Assembly (NCBI GenBank): GCA_032718565.1
Contig: JAVGVS010000190.1
Coordinates: forward strand, 124,001-188,000
From: Distichodus sexfasciatus
Lineage: Eukaryota; Chordata; Actinopteri; Characiformes; Distichodontidae
Direction of reading: 5' to 3'
Length of the DNA stretch: 64,000 nt
The notes under the pieces are model-generated. The model was not told the origin of the DNA, made no database searches, and saw only the letters and a program-made list of their open reading frames with translations. Both the position numbers and the translations under genes were made by a program. This document shows positions 1-11,500 of this stretch, piece after piece (position 1 is the stretch's first letter; each line of letters begins with the position of its first letter).

Positions 1-603
1 ATGTCTTTTTTCCCAAATCGTGCAGCCCTACACTCAACTATTAAAACTGGGATATTTTTCCTACAGAAGAGTTCAAATCTTTATGGTCTTAAATCAGCTG
101 AAAGAAACACAGATGTAGTGACAGACCGGACGGATTTAACGCAATAAAAACAGGAGCAGGAGTTTTACTCGTCAGTTCAAGCTACCAACTCTGACCAGTG
201 AGAAAGCCTCCTTTAATTAAAGCTTTCACAGAATCCATTATTCAACTCCACCGCAAGCCCGTCCACTCCGACGCTGCAGCGCTCCATCAGATCTCACCCT
301 CAGACTCACCTCGCGTATTGATGCAACAGTACTGAAATTACAGCCGCTAAAATCCAGCCCCTAACCGCGCTTTTAGTGCTTTTTAGCTTTCGGTTTTATT
401 TAACCCCGACGCCGAGATGAAAGCTAAACAAGACGTGGGCAAAAGAGGAGATAAACATGCAGTTTAAAGCCAATGAAGGAACGCAACATGAATCGCTCCG
501 AGGGGGGAACACAACAGGACAGCCAAGGCGAGGACGGAATATTAACGTGAATTCGTAAATATCGCCAGCGGCGAACGGGATGCGCCAAGGGGGCGGGACT
601 TAC

Positions 604-711
604 AGCGTGACCAATCAGAGCATGAGCCATCTCGTGGCCTAGAACAAATGCCATCTGATGGATGTCCGCAATACACTCCAGCATTCCTGTAAACACAAAC
701 ACCTTCCCATT
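604..711 (-). CDS. oma1: oma1 catalytic exon (HExxH)
   Basis: This 108-nt, phase-0 exon begins at AAT GGG AAG and ends at GGT CAC GCT before a GTAAGT donor. It reads NGKVFVFTGMLEC, then LGHEMAHALIGHA. The two His and the Glu of HEMAH are intact, so the zinc site is not broken. The acceptor sits right after a (GT)n tract on the sense strand, so the pyrimidine tract is a microsatellite. The preceding exon ends FVLP, giving the family's FVLPNG join. Confidence 0.93.
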
Positions 712-3599
712 CTGTCACACACACACACACAAGAAAACACAATCACAACATATTTTTCAACTAATATACTTTCTAGGGCTGAGCGTTATGAGCTCAAATC
801 AATATCACGATTAATTGAACATTTGACCACAATTACAGTTAATAAAAGTGAAAGTGAGTGACAATTTGTCATTGTGGACACAACACAACACAACGCAGCG
901 CACCAGCGTTCCTGATGGTTTTAGCCTCGCAGGATTAGGGATCGTCACTAAATTACACCAATAATCTTTGAGATGTTATTTTAATAATAGATAATTTAAC
1001 ATATACATATGGGTGTGCAATTATTACATTGTTTTAGCTTTTAAGTCAAGTATTTCATGAAGCATAACAGAATAATCTCAGGGCCTGTTTACACGTATGC
1101 AACTATTTTTATATGTTTGGGCCTTTCGTTTACACATAAAAACAGAGTTTTAGCCACCTCAAGTGCATATTTTTTAAAACGCTGTGTGTGTTTATGATTT
1201 GTGCCATTTATTGAAAATAAATCTTATTTGCTTAACACTGTTTGATTATTTTAACTTGTTCATTCAGTTTGTATAAGAATACAAAAAAAAAACGAACATA
1301 ATATGACAATATTTCATGATAATTATCAACATCCATCAATATGAAAACAAAAATACTGTGATAATATTTTGGCTCATATCACCCAGCCCTACTCGCAAGT
1401 ACCTCAGTGGTACCTTTACTGGTCCGGGACTCGAACCGACGACCTTCGTACAAACTATACTTCTCCACGCTGAGAAAATCAACTGGAACTGAGTTGATCA
1501 TTTTAAATTGAATATGTTTCCAACAAGTAACTCACAGGCAGAACGAAGGCGTTGGCGATGGGATTGTTCACTATATGCACAGTCCAAGTCAAGGATTTCA
1601 TTCCTTCAATGTCCTGGTTGTTCACCACCAGACGCTGGACCACCAGCTCCACCAGCTGATGCCTGGGATCAGACGCAGGAAGACAGGCATCGCCGTACTC
1701 CTCCATGTACTGAGACGAGAGAGGAGAAGAGAACTGAACAAATTATGAAAAGAAAAGATATTCTAATTTTCTACGATGGCTGAGTACAGACTTCACATGC
1801 TGTAACCTGGTTACATTTTTTAAATTATTCAATATAATTAATTTTGTCTGATTAATTAGATGACCTTAATTGTTAATGTTTTAATAATGATTATACATGT
1901 TGATAATAATGCGCCTTGTTCAACAATATGTATTTTCTTAAATTTGTTATTAAGAAAGTCATAAGTCATTAAGACATTTAAATAGCATAATATTAAAGAA
2001 TATTATGAAGTTGCAGATTCAGATTTTTTTTACTTGAGATTTGTTTATTGGTGCGAACAGAATCTTTTAATGAATGAAGAGAACTTTTATGCAAATTTTA
2101 TTGCATGTGTGCTAAAATTAAACATTGCCTCTTTAATTGTAGTTGTATAATATTAGACGGTCATATTTACTTTTACACATTTTTTTATCATTGTTCATAA
2201 TCATGTTAATTATTTTTAACTCAATTCCAGACCAAACCCAGAATCTAAGTGAAAATGTTTTAAGAATAATTTCTTAAGAATGTGAATGAGGCTCAGTCTT
2301 CTCACCAAATTAGAAATTTGCTGGGACATTTCCATAAAGTTCTCTCTGCTGAAAACCAGGAATCTGCTCCTGCCCGTCACGGGACATTCTTCCAGGTGGA
2401 TGAGGTAGAAGAGTAGGACGAAGAGTAGAAGCCCCGCCCCGCTTCCCGCCAGCTGCCATCGTCGTTGACGCGCCCACTCGCGGAAAAGCTTCTTCTTATT
2501 GGGCGGCAAGTCCTTCCACCACTTCCTGATACTCCTACAGGCGGAGGGGAAGAGAGAAACAGGGCTTTATCATTTTAAATGACTGGTTATTTGTCAATGT
2601 GATCACAGCACACAGTGCACCATAAACCAAATGCGACCTCTGCATTTAAGCCATCTGTGAAGGAGCAGTGGGCAGCTTTTTGGCATCATCCAGGGAGCAG
2701 TGCTTGGGGATGGTACCTTTACCGGTCCAGGGCTGACACTCGTCCAGCATCAGATCAAAACTAAGAAGCAATTTATTATAAACAATGGTCGTGTGAGTCA
2801 AAAAAGGGGTTTCTGTATTTTTGCCCATAACTTTGGCATATGTTGACCAATCTGCAAATGTTTTGTCATTGTGAACACAGCACACAGTGCACCACAACCA
2901 AATGTGACCTCTGCATTTAAGCCATCCGTGAAGGAGCAGCGGACAGCTTTTTGGCATCACCCGGGGAGCAGTGCTTGGTGACGGTACCTTGCTCATGAGC
3001 ACCTCAGTGGTGCCTTTAACCAGTCCGAGACCGACCATCGTCCAGCATCTGAGCAAAACTAAGAAGCACTTTATTCTAAGCAATGGCCCATATTCTTTGT
3101 GAGCAAATTCATTCACTATATATACCAGTGATTATTAGTGAAATACAGAGTGGCTATTTGTCACAGTGAACACAGCACAGGATCTGCAATATATGTAGAT
3201 GCTGTGCTGTCCTGTGTTCACTATGACAAATAACCACTGTTACTGCAACGTTTCTCACCTTCCCAGTATGATAGCTGCCAACTTCTGCAGTGGTTTGATT
3301 ACCAGGAATACGACGGGCGCCGGGAGTGCCTGACGACGACCACAAGTGTGAATATTTCTTACAAACTGGATTTTCACATTGTGGGAAAGCTGCCGGACTT
3401 GACCTGCATCCGAGTACAAAAACGTGAAGCCCGATTTCTGACGAACACTAGCACGATTTGCACAGGACGTGCTGAGGTGAAGTCGACCTTGTTGTGGACA
3501 CCGAAGCAGAGAACTTGTTTGCACAGTCCGAAGACTTCTTATTGTCGACAGTGAGGAGATATAGTGAGATTTGAAACGACGAAAACACGTCAAAGCCAT
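604..3599 (-). CDS. oma1: OMA1 zinc metallopeptidase, mitochondrial (partial, 3' exons off the left edge)
   Basis: Four coding exons on the minus strand: 3259-3599, 2306-2534, 1536-1709 and 604-711 (852 nt, 284 codons). All introns are GT-AG and the phase is continuous. The start at 3599 has an AAAATGG context. Exon 1 encodes an Arg/Ser-rich presequence as expected for mitochondrial import. Exon 2 carries the RKWW..LPPNKK segment and one hydrophobic helix (about residues 142-160), followed by HLEECPVTGRSR. Exon 4 carries HEMAH (about residues 274-278), the M48-family HExxH zinc site. OMA1 is the stress-activated inner-membrane protease that cuts OPA1 and DELE1 (family knowledge). The C-terminal third, with the third zinc ligand, lies beyond base 1. 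Its neighbour upstream is mysm1 in the same orientation, as in mammals. Identification is very secure. Confidence 0.95.
774..1465. repeat. hAT-like element ends with SINE pieces
   Basis: The ends at 774 (TAGGGCTGAGCG) and 1391 (CACCCAGCCCTA) are inverted copies of a TAGGGCTGRG-type terminus seen elsewhere in the window. Inside, about 842-900, is the 3' part of the window's common SINE (GTGACAATTTGTCATTGTGGACACA). From 1392 to about 1450 its head part follows (AGTACCTCAGTGGTACC, then GGGACTCGAACC). No 8-bp target duplication could be matched, so the order of insertion is uncertain. Confidence 0.5.
2586..3100 (-). repeat. tandem duplication of a SINE plus flank in oma1 intron 1
   Basis: Two diverged copies sit about 275 bp apart (2586-2800 and 2859-3100). 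Each has the CACAGCACACAGTGCACC block, CCTCTGCATTTAAGCCATC, GGAGCAGTG and a GGTACCTTT-type segment. Both then continue into the same non-SINE tail, AAAACTAAGAAGCA.TTTATT. Because the shared match runs beyond the SINE, one copy arose by tandem duplication of a SINE with its flank, not by two insertions. Confidence 0.7.
3150..3235. repeat. inverted repeat made of two SINE 3' ends
   Basis: The left arm ATTTGTCACAGTGAACACAG and the right arm CTGTGTTCACTATGACAAAT face each other across about 45 bases, giving a strong hairpin. Both arms match the end of the window's common SINE. It lies 20-110 bases downstream of the oma1 exon-1 donor. Confidence 0.7.
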
Positions 3600-4633
3600 T
3601 TTAACAACGTGACAGTCAAACAACTCCTGACGAGGTTACTTCGGAAGGCTAAGGAAGTTTGCTAAGATTATTTTAAGTGGCTACTTTGCTAACCTTGATA
3701 ATCCTAGATGACAGAAATAAAGTCATGATAAGAGGTGGAGTTGTCGTCCTGGGTTCGTTTCAACTTTCATCGTCCTATTTATGAGGGAGTGAATGTGCAA
3801 ATGAATGAAGTCCTCTAACTTAGCTGTTAGCATTACTAAAAACACGCGGGCAGGTGAATCCAGAATTTATTTTGAGGAGTTCGGTTCCAGTTGCCTCTAA
3901 AATGTCCTCCGTGTTCCCATACAAAAATAAAATAAGCACAAACTCTCAGACGAAACAGAGAAAATCCTCCCCAAAATGCAGTATACTGTTGGGAAAGGAC
4001 GCAGTGACCGCAGGAGTAAACACAGCCGAACGTACGTCCAGTTTGGCCCCGCCCACTTTCTTCCTATTGGTCAACTAACGTGACGAAACGCACACTTACT
4101 AAAGCGAAAACCGAGCATAATATTAAAATTATATTAACATTAAAATAACACTTTAATATTAAACAATTCCACGACCGCGTATTAGTATAACGTTGTATTA
4201 GAAACATTGTAAATTACAGAGAGAAAAATGGAGGGGGCAAATTCAGAGAAAAAAACAATAATTGCGAGATTAAAGTCGTAGATTTATGAGGGGAAAAGGT
4301 CGGATATTATCTTAGATTAAAATGGCAAATGTATGATAAAAAAACCTGAGAAACCTCGCAAATTTGGCAAGAAAAAAGTCAAATATTCTCGAGATCATAA
4401 AGTCGCTAGTTTGCGAGAAAAACACTCGCAAATGTGTTACGTTTTTCTCATCTAGTTCTATTTATGAGGAAGTGAACGTGTGAATTAAGTCATCTAACGG
4501 CTTTTAGCACAGTACAATCTTCTTATTCTTCAAAATGACGAATATAATTCCATGGTATGGGTTTTCTAAAATGATAAGATGACAGGTTTAACACATTTTA
4601 ATGAAGTTATTTCAGGTGAGCAATTTGTTTTGC

Positions 4634-4884
4634 TACGACGGCGTATTAGGGCCACTGTAGATTAAAAAGAAAAAAAATGTCGAGAAAAAACTCAGAAATG
4701 CCGAGATTAAAGTCGGAGATTTACGAGAAAAAATGTCAGATATTCCGAGATTAAAGTGGCACATTTATGAGAAAAAATCGCAAATTTGCGACTTTTTAAT
4801 CTGAGAGAATATCTGACTTTTTTCTCGGATTTTTATTCCCCTCCTATTTTGCTTTTTAATCTACAATGGCCCTAATACGTCGTA
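4634..4884. mobile_element. short inverted-repeat element (MITE-like)
   Basis: Terminal inverted repeats of about 30 bp: TACGACGGCGTATTAGGGCC at the left, and at the right the complement of ATACGACGTATTAGGGCCAT. Both continue into TGTAGATTAAAAAG. The core is a partial palindrome of GAGATTAAAGTCG / GAGAAAAAATGTCAGATATT units. There is no coding capacity, and the superfamily is not assigned. Confidence 0.65.
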
Positions 4885-4995
4885 TGGGTCTTACTTATCC
4901 TAAATTACTGAAATAACGTACAACTAAAATGTAGAATTGTGCTCGGTTTGTTTTAGCTTTAGTCATCCAGTCTATTTATGAGGGCGTGAATATGT

Positions 4996-5026
4996 GAATG
5001 AATGAATGAATGAATGAATGAATGAA
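4996..5026. repeat. (AATG)n microsatellite
   Basis: About seven uninterrupted copies of GAAT. Confidence 0.9.
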
Positions 5027-5333
5027 GTCCTCTAACTTACCTTTTAGCACACTAGTTTTTCCAAACTAACATTTCAAAGACAACAGGTTAAACAGGTTCT
5101 GATAAGCTTTCTTCAGGTGCCTAAAATATACCCTATCCTAAACTACTCAAATAAAGAGATGCTAAAATGTAGACTTGTTCTTGTTTGTTTTAACTTTCGT
5201 CATCTAGTCCAATTTCTGAGGGAGTGAATGTGTGAATGAAGGAATTACGTCCTCAGATTTAGCGGTTAGCATGCTGGTCAGCTCTAAAATTATTCAGCCT
5301 GTTTTTGGCACCCTTTTCTCTTTCATTCTTCCA

Positions 5334-5339
5334 TTTATT
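5334..5339 (-). terminator. mysm1: candidate poly(A) signal of mysm1
   Basis: TTTATT on the plus strand reads AATAAA on the sense strand, about 182 bases past the mysm1 stop. It would give a 3' UTR of about 200 bases ending near 5315. Assignment is by position only. Confidence 0.5.
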
Positions 5340-5520
5340 AATTGTGTGCTAGGTTTGTGGTTACTCAAAAATTCACAAAACACTATCACATATTGATGTC
5401 ATAGAAAACGATTTTTAAAATGTGTAATGGTTACAAAATGGTATCAATGAACCTTTTAACACAGTATATAAAATGTAATATGTTGTAAAATAACTATCTA
5501 CAGACAGTAAAACAAACAAC

Positions 5521-8500
5521 TTAGTTTTCCCCACAAGGAGACTGCACAAGATGCACAATTTCTTCTTCCCCGTTTTTAACATGCAAAGCTGGACTTGAAG
5601 AAGGTTCTTTATCAGAGCTGCCGGCCTCAATAATGAACTTCTCTTCTGTATTACACATCTCTCCAAACTCCACACACTCCGCACTGCTGTCCTTTAGCTC
5701 AGAAGGGTAAAATGGGTGTAAAGGCGACTCTGTATCAAGAAAGTCAGAAGAGGAGCCTGTCTCATTCTCTACAGACGGCTGCTTATCGATGAAATGTGTA
5801 CGGAACAAAGTTTCAATCTGGACCAGAAAAGTCTCCGTCTCTGCTCCTTCTGAAAGAATCATCCTCATCGACGTAAGCATCTGTCAAGTCAAAGCACAAC
5901 TACAGGTTATTTTTCACAGCAAATGAGATTAATTCAATTCAGAAATGCATCTTGTAATATTTTGCTACCTTTTCCAGACATGTGAGAGAAGAATCTCTGC
6001 GGTAGAGCCTTTCCATGGGTACGCATCTGAAACGGAAAAAGTTAAATGATGATGATGAATACAGCAGAAATACTGGCACACTCATACTGTAAACCACACA
6101 AATATAATAAACCTGTAATAAAACTAATCTTAATCAAGTGATTATGTGCACTGACCCATGAGACCGTCTGTACTTGAACACCACCCACTCCGATCTTCTC
6201 ATCATCTCCATCCAGTCGGGTACCTCCACTGAGATCTGGTACTCAAACTTGTACGGCACTTCTAAAACAAATCCATCCAAATACAAGTTAAAGAGAACTA
6301 AAGTGAATGAAGTGCACACAGTGTACCTCAACAAAATGTGGGCTCTGAATTTGACCCATTTGTGAAGGAACAGTGGGCAGCTGACAGCCAGCACCCGGAA
6401 AGGAGTGTTTGGGGACGGTACCTTGCTCATAAGTACCTCAGTAATGGTGTGTTTATAATCCTTTGTTTAACATTCAAGTTCAAATGCTATTTCTCTTTTC
6501 TTTCCATTCTCCACTTCTTATTGGAACAGGCTGGGCAAAGCTGTTAGCTTTTTATATTTTTCACAGCTGGCTCTAAAGATGTGGTGTATTTTTATATCTT
6601 TACATTTCTTAAAAATACAAGTATAAAAATACTGATCTTCGAGACATACTCTGAATGCCAGCAGACTGTGTGTCTTCTTGCACCAGCAGGCAGGTGATCT
6701 GGGACACAGGGGAAGGGTTACTGGGGTTATATGGGCTCACGATCATCCCAATAAACGGAGCTCCACCTCGAGAAAAATAACTCTGCAAGAGATGGAAAAG
6801 GAGTTAGGACTCAGAAAGGGTCATATTTTCAGCTTTAATCCTAGAAACACGTTCATCTTTCAAGTCTCTTTTCTGAACTGTGGCAGTGGATCCAAATTTG
6901 GAACCAGCAGTGGAACGGTACCGGTACCAATACAGTGGAAAAGAGACATAGTATAGTACAGTTCCATGTCATACCTGGTATTTGGCCTGGGTGTCAATGT
7001 CCCTTAGAGAAGGATTGGGGTCAAAGGCAGGATGCGAGTGGTACCAGCCAACAACACTGTGACCCTTCACCCCGAGTCGCTCAGAGGCCTGAGTTTGGGA
7101 AACGGGGTCCATTTCACACTGCAGACCGGTGCTCAGGCTGTTGCAGGGCTCCGATGCACAGATCTACACACACACACACACACAGTCTTGTATTACTATC
7201 TTTGTGAGGTCCTTCTATAGCCTCCCATAATGACTAGATGTATATAATTTTACACCTACAACTAACCCTAACCTTAACCTCAGTAGCCAAATGCACATCT
7301 TTTACCTCTTTTAGTTTCTTAAATAAAACAAGCACATTTTCTATAAAGTCATTTCTCCTCATGGGGACCTCTCAAATGTCCCCACAAAGCCTAAAAAACA
7401 AATAAAAGTGATTTTAGGGGACAAAACGGCCCAAAAAAGTCCCCACAACGCATTAAAAAACATGGCATACACACACACACACACACACACTCACACAATT
7501 GTAACTGTATTGTAGTTTTGCACAACTAGTGGTTCCTCATATAACTAAAATTGCACATTTACTTGCTACTTCTAGTTTAGAGTTTATATTTTATAGTTTA
7601 TTTATATACTGTATATTCTATGTCCCTATGCCACGTCCTCTCATCTTTCTGTATAAAGCAATACCTTGGATTACGTCATTTCCACAAGCGTCTTTTTCAA
7701 AGTTCTGTCACTAATTCTAAAATAATAAAGAAAAAAAAATTCTATAAAAATAATTCTGAGTCGTTAGATTCACACTTGCGCTGTTTAAAAACAAGCACAA
7801 AAAAGTGTAAATAAACAAGCCAAATATATCATAATGAAATGCTTAAAACATGCTGTCAATATATATATATATATACACATACACACACACACACATTGCC
7901 TTTTTGGGGTTTTTAGGGGATTTATTTGAGTTATGTCGTTTAAGTTGCACGTTCTGGAACCAATTCACAATGTAAGGTGAGGTATTACTGTACTAATATG
8001 TAGCTGAAATGACAAAGTTTACTTTGAGTGAAATGATTTACGGCAACTGGTTTCCTCAGTTCGAGTCGACCTAACTCATTTATACTGTCTGACATTTTAC
8101 TGTCCAATATCTGCTGTGCAGCTGCACTTGACACTTTAAAAACATTGCACACTGCACTCATTGCACCATTTAAACCCATTGCACCTTACTGTATATAATT
8201 AATAGTTTATTTTCTTTTTTTTATCTCTTTCTCTTTATCTCCTTATTTTTAAGTTATTTTAAGTTTGTATTGTGTCTCCTTTTTATTTTTATTTTTAATT
8301 TTTGCCTTAACTGCATGGTCAAAGAGCAGATCAGGATACATTTCACTGCATGTTGTACCTGTATAATTTGCATGTGACAAATAAAGAATCTTGAATCTTG
8401 AATCTTGAACTCTTATGGTTTTACACAGAAATTGTAAATGTATGTGGCAAATGAAGAATCTAGAATCTAAATTTGTTAAGAGAAGAAGCAGCTCACCCTC

Positions 8501-11500
8501 AGCACTTTCTCTTCATCACGATAGGATCCACCCAGCAGTCCAATCACTTCTCCCATAGAGACATGCGCGTGCTGCAGGAGAGAGAGAGAGAGAGATACAC
8601 GTCTACATACGTACATCTCATAAAAACTGGATCAGTAGTCATGGACGCAAACGCTTGTAGCGCGAGTTAATTGGCCTCCCTGGTGTTATTCCAAAGCCAC
8701 GGGCATTACATTAGCAAAAATGAAAAGTCGAGCCGAGAGAAGCAGCTTTCACAAGATGTTCTCACTCGATAAACAAGCCTTGAGGTTCAGCTGAAAAAAA
8801 TAACTTTTAATCCCCCAAAAAGTCAACCTATTTTGTTGAAAATATCATTAAACAGTAGTGACTGGTCAACTTCTCACACGAGCTTCTCTCATTGCCGGAG
8901 ACTGTCCTGGGAACTACGACGCAAGGCAGGGTCCAACCCTGGGCAGGCGCCAACACACCGCAGGGCACACACTCTCACACAATTATACTCTCACTCACAC
9001 CTTACAGGGCCAATTTAGAGTCACTAAATTAACAGTATCAATTTAATAAAAAAAATGTGAAAGGAGGTAAGTGACAAAGAATAAATAATGAGGAGAACAA
9101 GGTTATTGCTGTTACACAACAATCACAATCATTTTCTCACGATACACAGGTAGAAAACTGGACGTAAACATACCACATCCATGACCACCAGGGCTTCAGC
9201 ACTCACTACAACCTGGAACGGTTCCTAAAGACAAAAATATGATGCTATTTATCACATACTCATAATGCAATGCACTCATAATTTAGGGATGAACCATATG
9301 AGAAGTATAGACCGATGCCGATATCTGATGTTTATTGTGCTCATATCTGCCGACGCCGATAAATCAGGAAGGCAGAGTCGAGCGTGTAAAGACAACAGAT
9401 TTTGCTTGTGAACTTTCTGTGCGCTCAGAATTTTGGCACAAAATAATGCTTTACATTTTAAGAAGCCGCAGGCTGTATAAAATCACACCACGGACTTTGG
9501 ACAGGCCTGGCACGAGCGCTACCTTTCCCACGTACAATAAAAGCGTCATCAAATATCGGCTGGAAATATCGGGCAAATCTAAGCATCGGTCCGATGCTGA
9601 TGACTTTTAAAAAAAGCAATTGTCGTCCGATTCCGATACGATTCCAATATCATCACGCATCCCTACTCATAATGTAATGAAATGTTATGGAAGCCCCGTT
9701 CCCTCCAGTGTGGAAAAAAATACTGATAATTTAGGTGGAAATAACGACTTGACATCTCGAAATTTCGACTTAGTATCTCAAAATAATGACGAGATACTTA
9801 GTTATTATTTTGAGATAACTAAATCGGAATTTCGAAATACTAAGTCATTATTTCGACTTAAATCATATGTATACATTTTTTTTACCACACTTGTGGAAAC
9901 GGGCTTCTATAAAACGTCAACAGTGTTGCATGTAAGTGCATCTAAAAGTCATACCAGTTTCTCCTCTCCAAAAGGCTTGCATGGAATCAGCTGGAATGGA
10001 TCAAAAGAGCTGCAGAACAAGACCAAGAATCATATAAATTAGATGAAACTCATATTTACACTACATCTACTTTTAAAAACATGGCGTGAGTTCCACAGAA
10101 TCACACACACACACACACTCACCCTCGTTTAGGGAGTTTGCAGATCTTTGTCTGCCTCTTTCTCATCTCCTCCTTCCTGAGGGCCATCTCTGCTGCACTC
10201 AAATGCTGATCAACAACAACACACAAAACATTTTACATTTCATCATCTGCTAAACCAGAATGGAATCAACGGTTATTTTGAAATGTAAAGATGAACTGAA
10301 CTAATGCCTTAAAAATGCTGGTTTTGCATCCATAATGAATATGTGGAATGTAAAATAAATCCATGCTGCGTTCAACGGATCTCTAAAGCGGGAAGTTGGA
10401 ACGAGAAATGACTCAAAATGTGCTTTCGATGTATAAAGTGAAAAGAAAGCGTGACTGTGTCCAGTTTTCTGTTGTGCTTTTTTTGCTGGTACGGATGAAC
10501 AGTTAAAGGTTTGCTCAAATCTGAATCAAGAAAAAATGAATTGTGAGTGAAAAAGTGAACTGTGTGCTCGAGTTTGACATTTCAATCCCAAATCACTGGA
10601 ATTTTGACTGTTTTTAGTTGGTTCCTAGTTGCCATTGACTGCAGTATTATATTAATTCATTTATGCATCACATATGCTGAAGATATACTGGGATTTACAC
10701 ATCTAGGATAATCAGGGATTATTATAACATTTATTACATTAATAATTCACATATTGGCCCAAATATGCATTTGACTCTAACTCGTCTACCTCATAGGTCT
10801 GACCCTCCAGGTCTCTAGCATCACACCAGTTTCCCCACATGTCCCGAACTCGTCGCTTCCTCGTGCGCTGACAAATGGAAAAAATAACAATATTTTTTTT
10901 TTATTTAGCACCTTTCAAACATTGTAATGTAGCTCAAAGTGCTTTACAACCAGGGAGCGAGAAATAAAAGTATTGCTTGATCAATTATAATTACAAATAA
11001 TAAAATAAAACATGGAAAATAATTGCACATTAGCAAAAGAAAATGAAATATCAAGTAAAAGAGGAAATAATGATTTCATTAAATAAAAATGGCTTAAGCT
11101 GATTTTTAAAAGCATTACTTGTAGATTCCTGCTGAATATTAGTATTTTTGGAGCGTAAAAACAGGAAGCATTGTTGCCATTCTTTTTATATTACATCCTA
11201 GTAATGTTCAGTATAAACCTGCACTCGCTGATCGTAAAGAATAATTCAAAATATATCCAGTCAAGCATTCGGCAGGGTTTTTTGGTAATCCAATGAGCAA
11301 TGCATTACAGTTAGAGCTGCAACTATCTACTCTTTTTGTAATCGTGTATTCTATCGTTTTCGATTAATTGTGTAATCGGATAAAAACTTTTTTAAAAACA
11401 GGAAAAAGACAACACGTTTGTTTTTAGGGTTATTCTAGTGTGTGAGTAGAAGTGTTGCGTTCAGGACGTCCTGCGCTACTCAAATTCGTCACAGTTTGAT

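Larger units (their letters stand above)
3600..5333. other. oma1 upstream / mysm1 downstream interval
   Basis: I find no coding exon here. The interval holds the likely oma1 5' UTR and promoter (from 3600), AT-rich repeats built from GAGATTAAAGTCG and GAGAAAAA units (about 4160-4460 and 4634-4884), an (AATG)n microsatellite near 4996-5026, and several copies of a TTTATGAGGGAGTGAATGTG motif (near 3778, 4465, 4975 and 5215). The last suggests a roughly 0.5-kb diverged periodicity. Mammalian TACSTD2 lies in the equivalent place, but nothing resembling it is present. Confidence 0.6.

Noticed and set aside
1..603. Searched for the next oma1 exon
   Set aside because: No frame matching the OMA1 C-terminal half follows the HExxH exon here. 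This is intron and the remaining exons must lie outside the window.
9335..10042. Two plus-strand frames of 91 and 140 codons
   Set aside because: They run across a hAT-like element, a palindromic MITE and the antisense of a mysm1 exon, with no domain.
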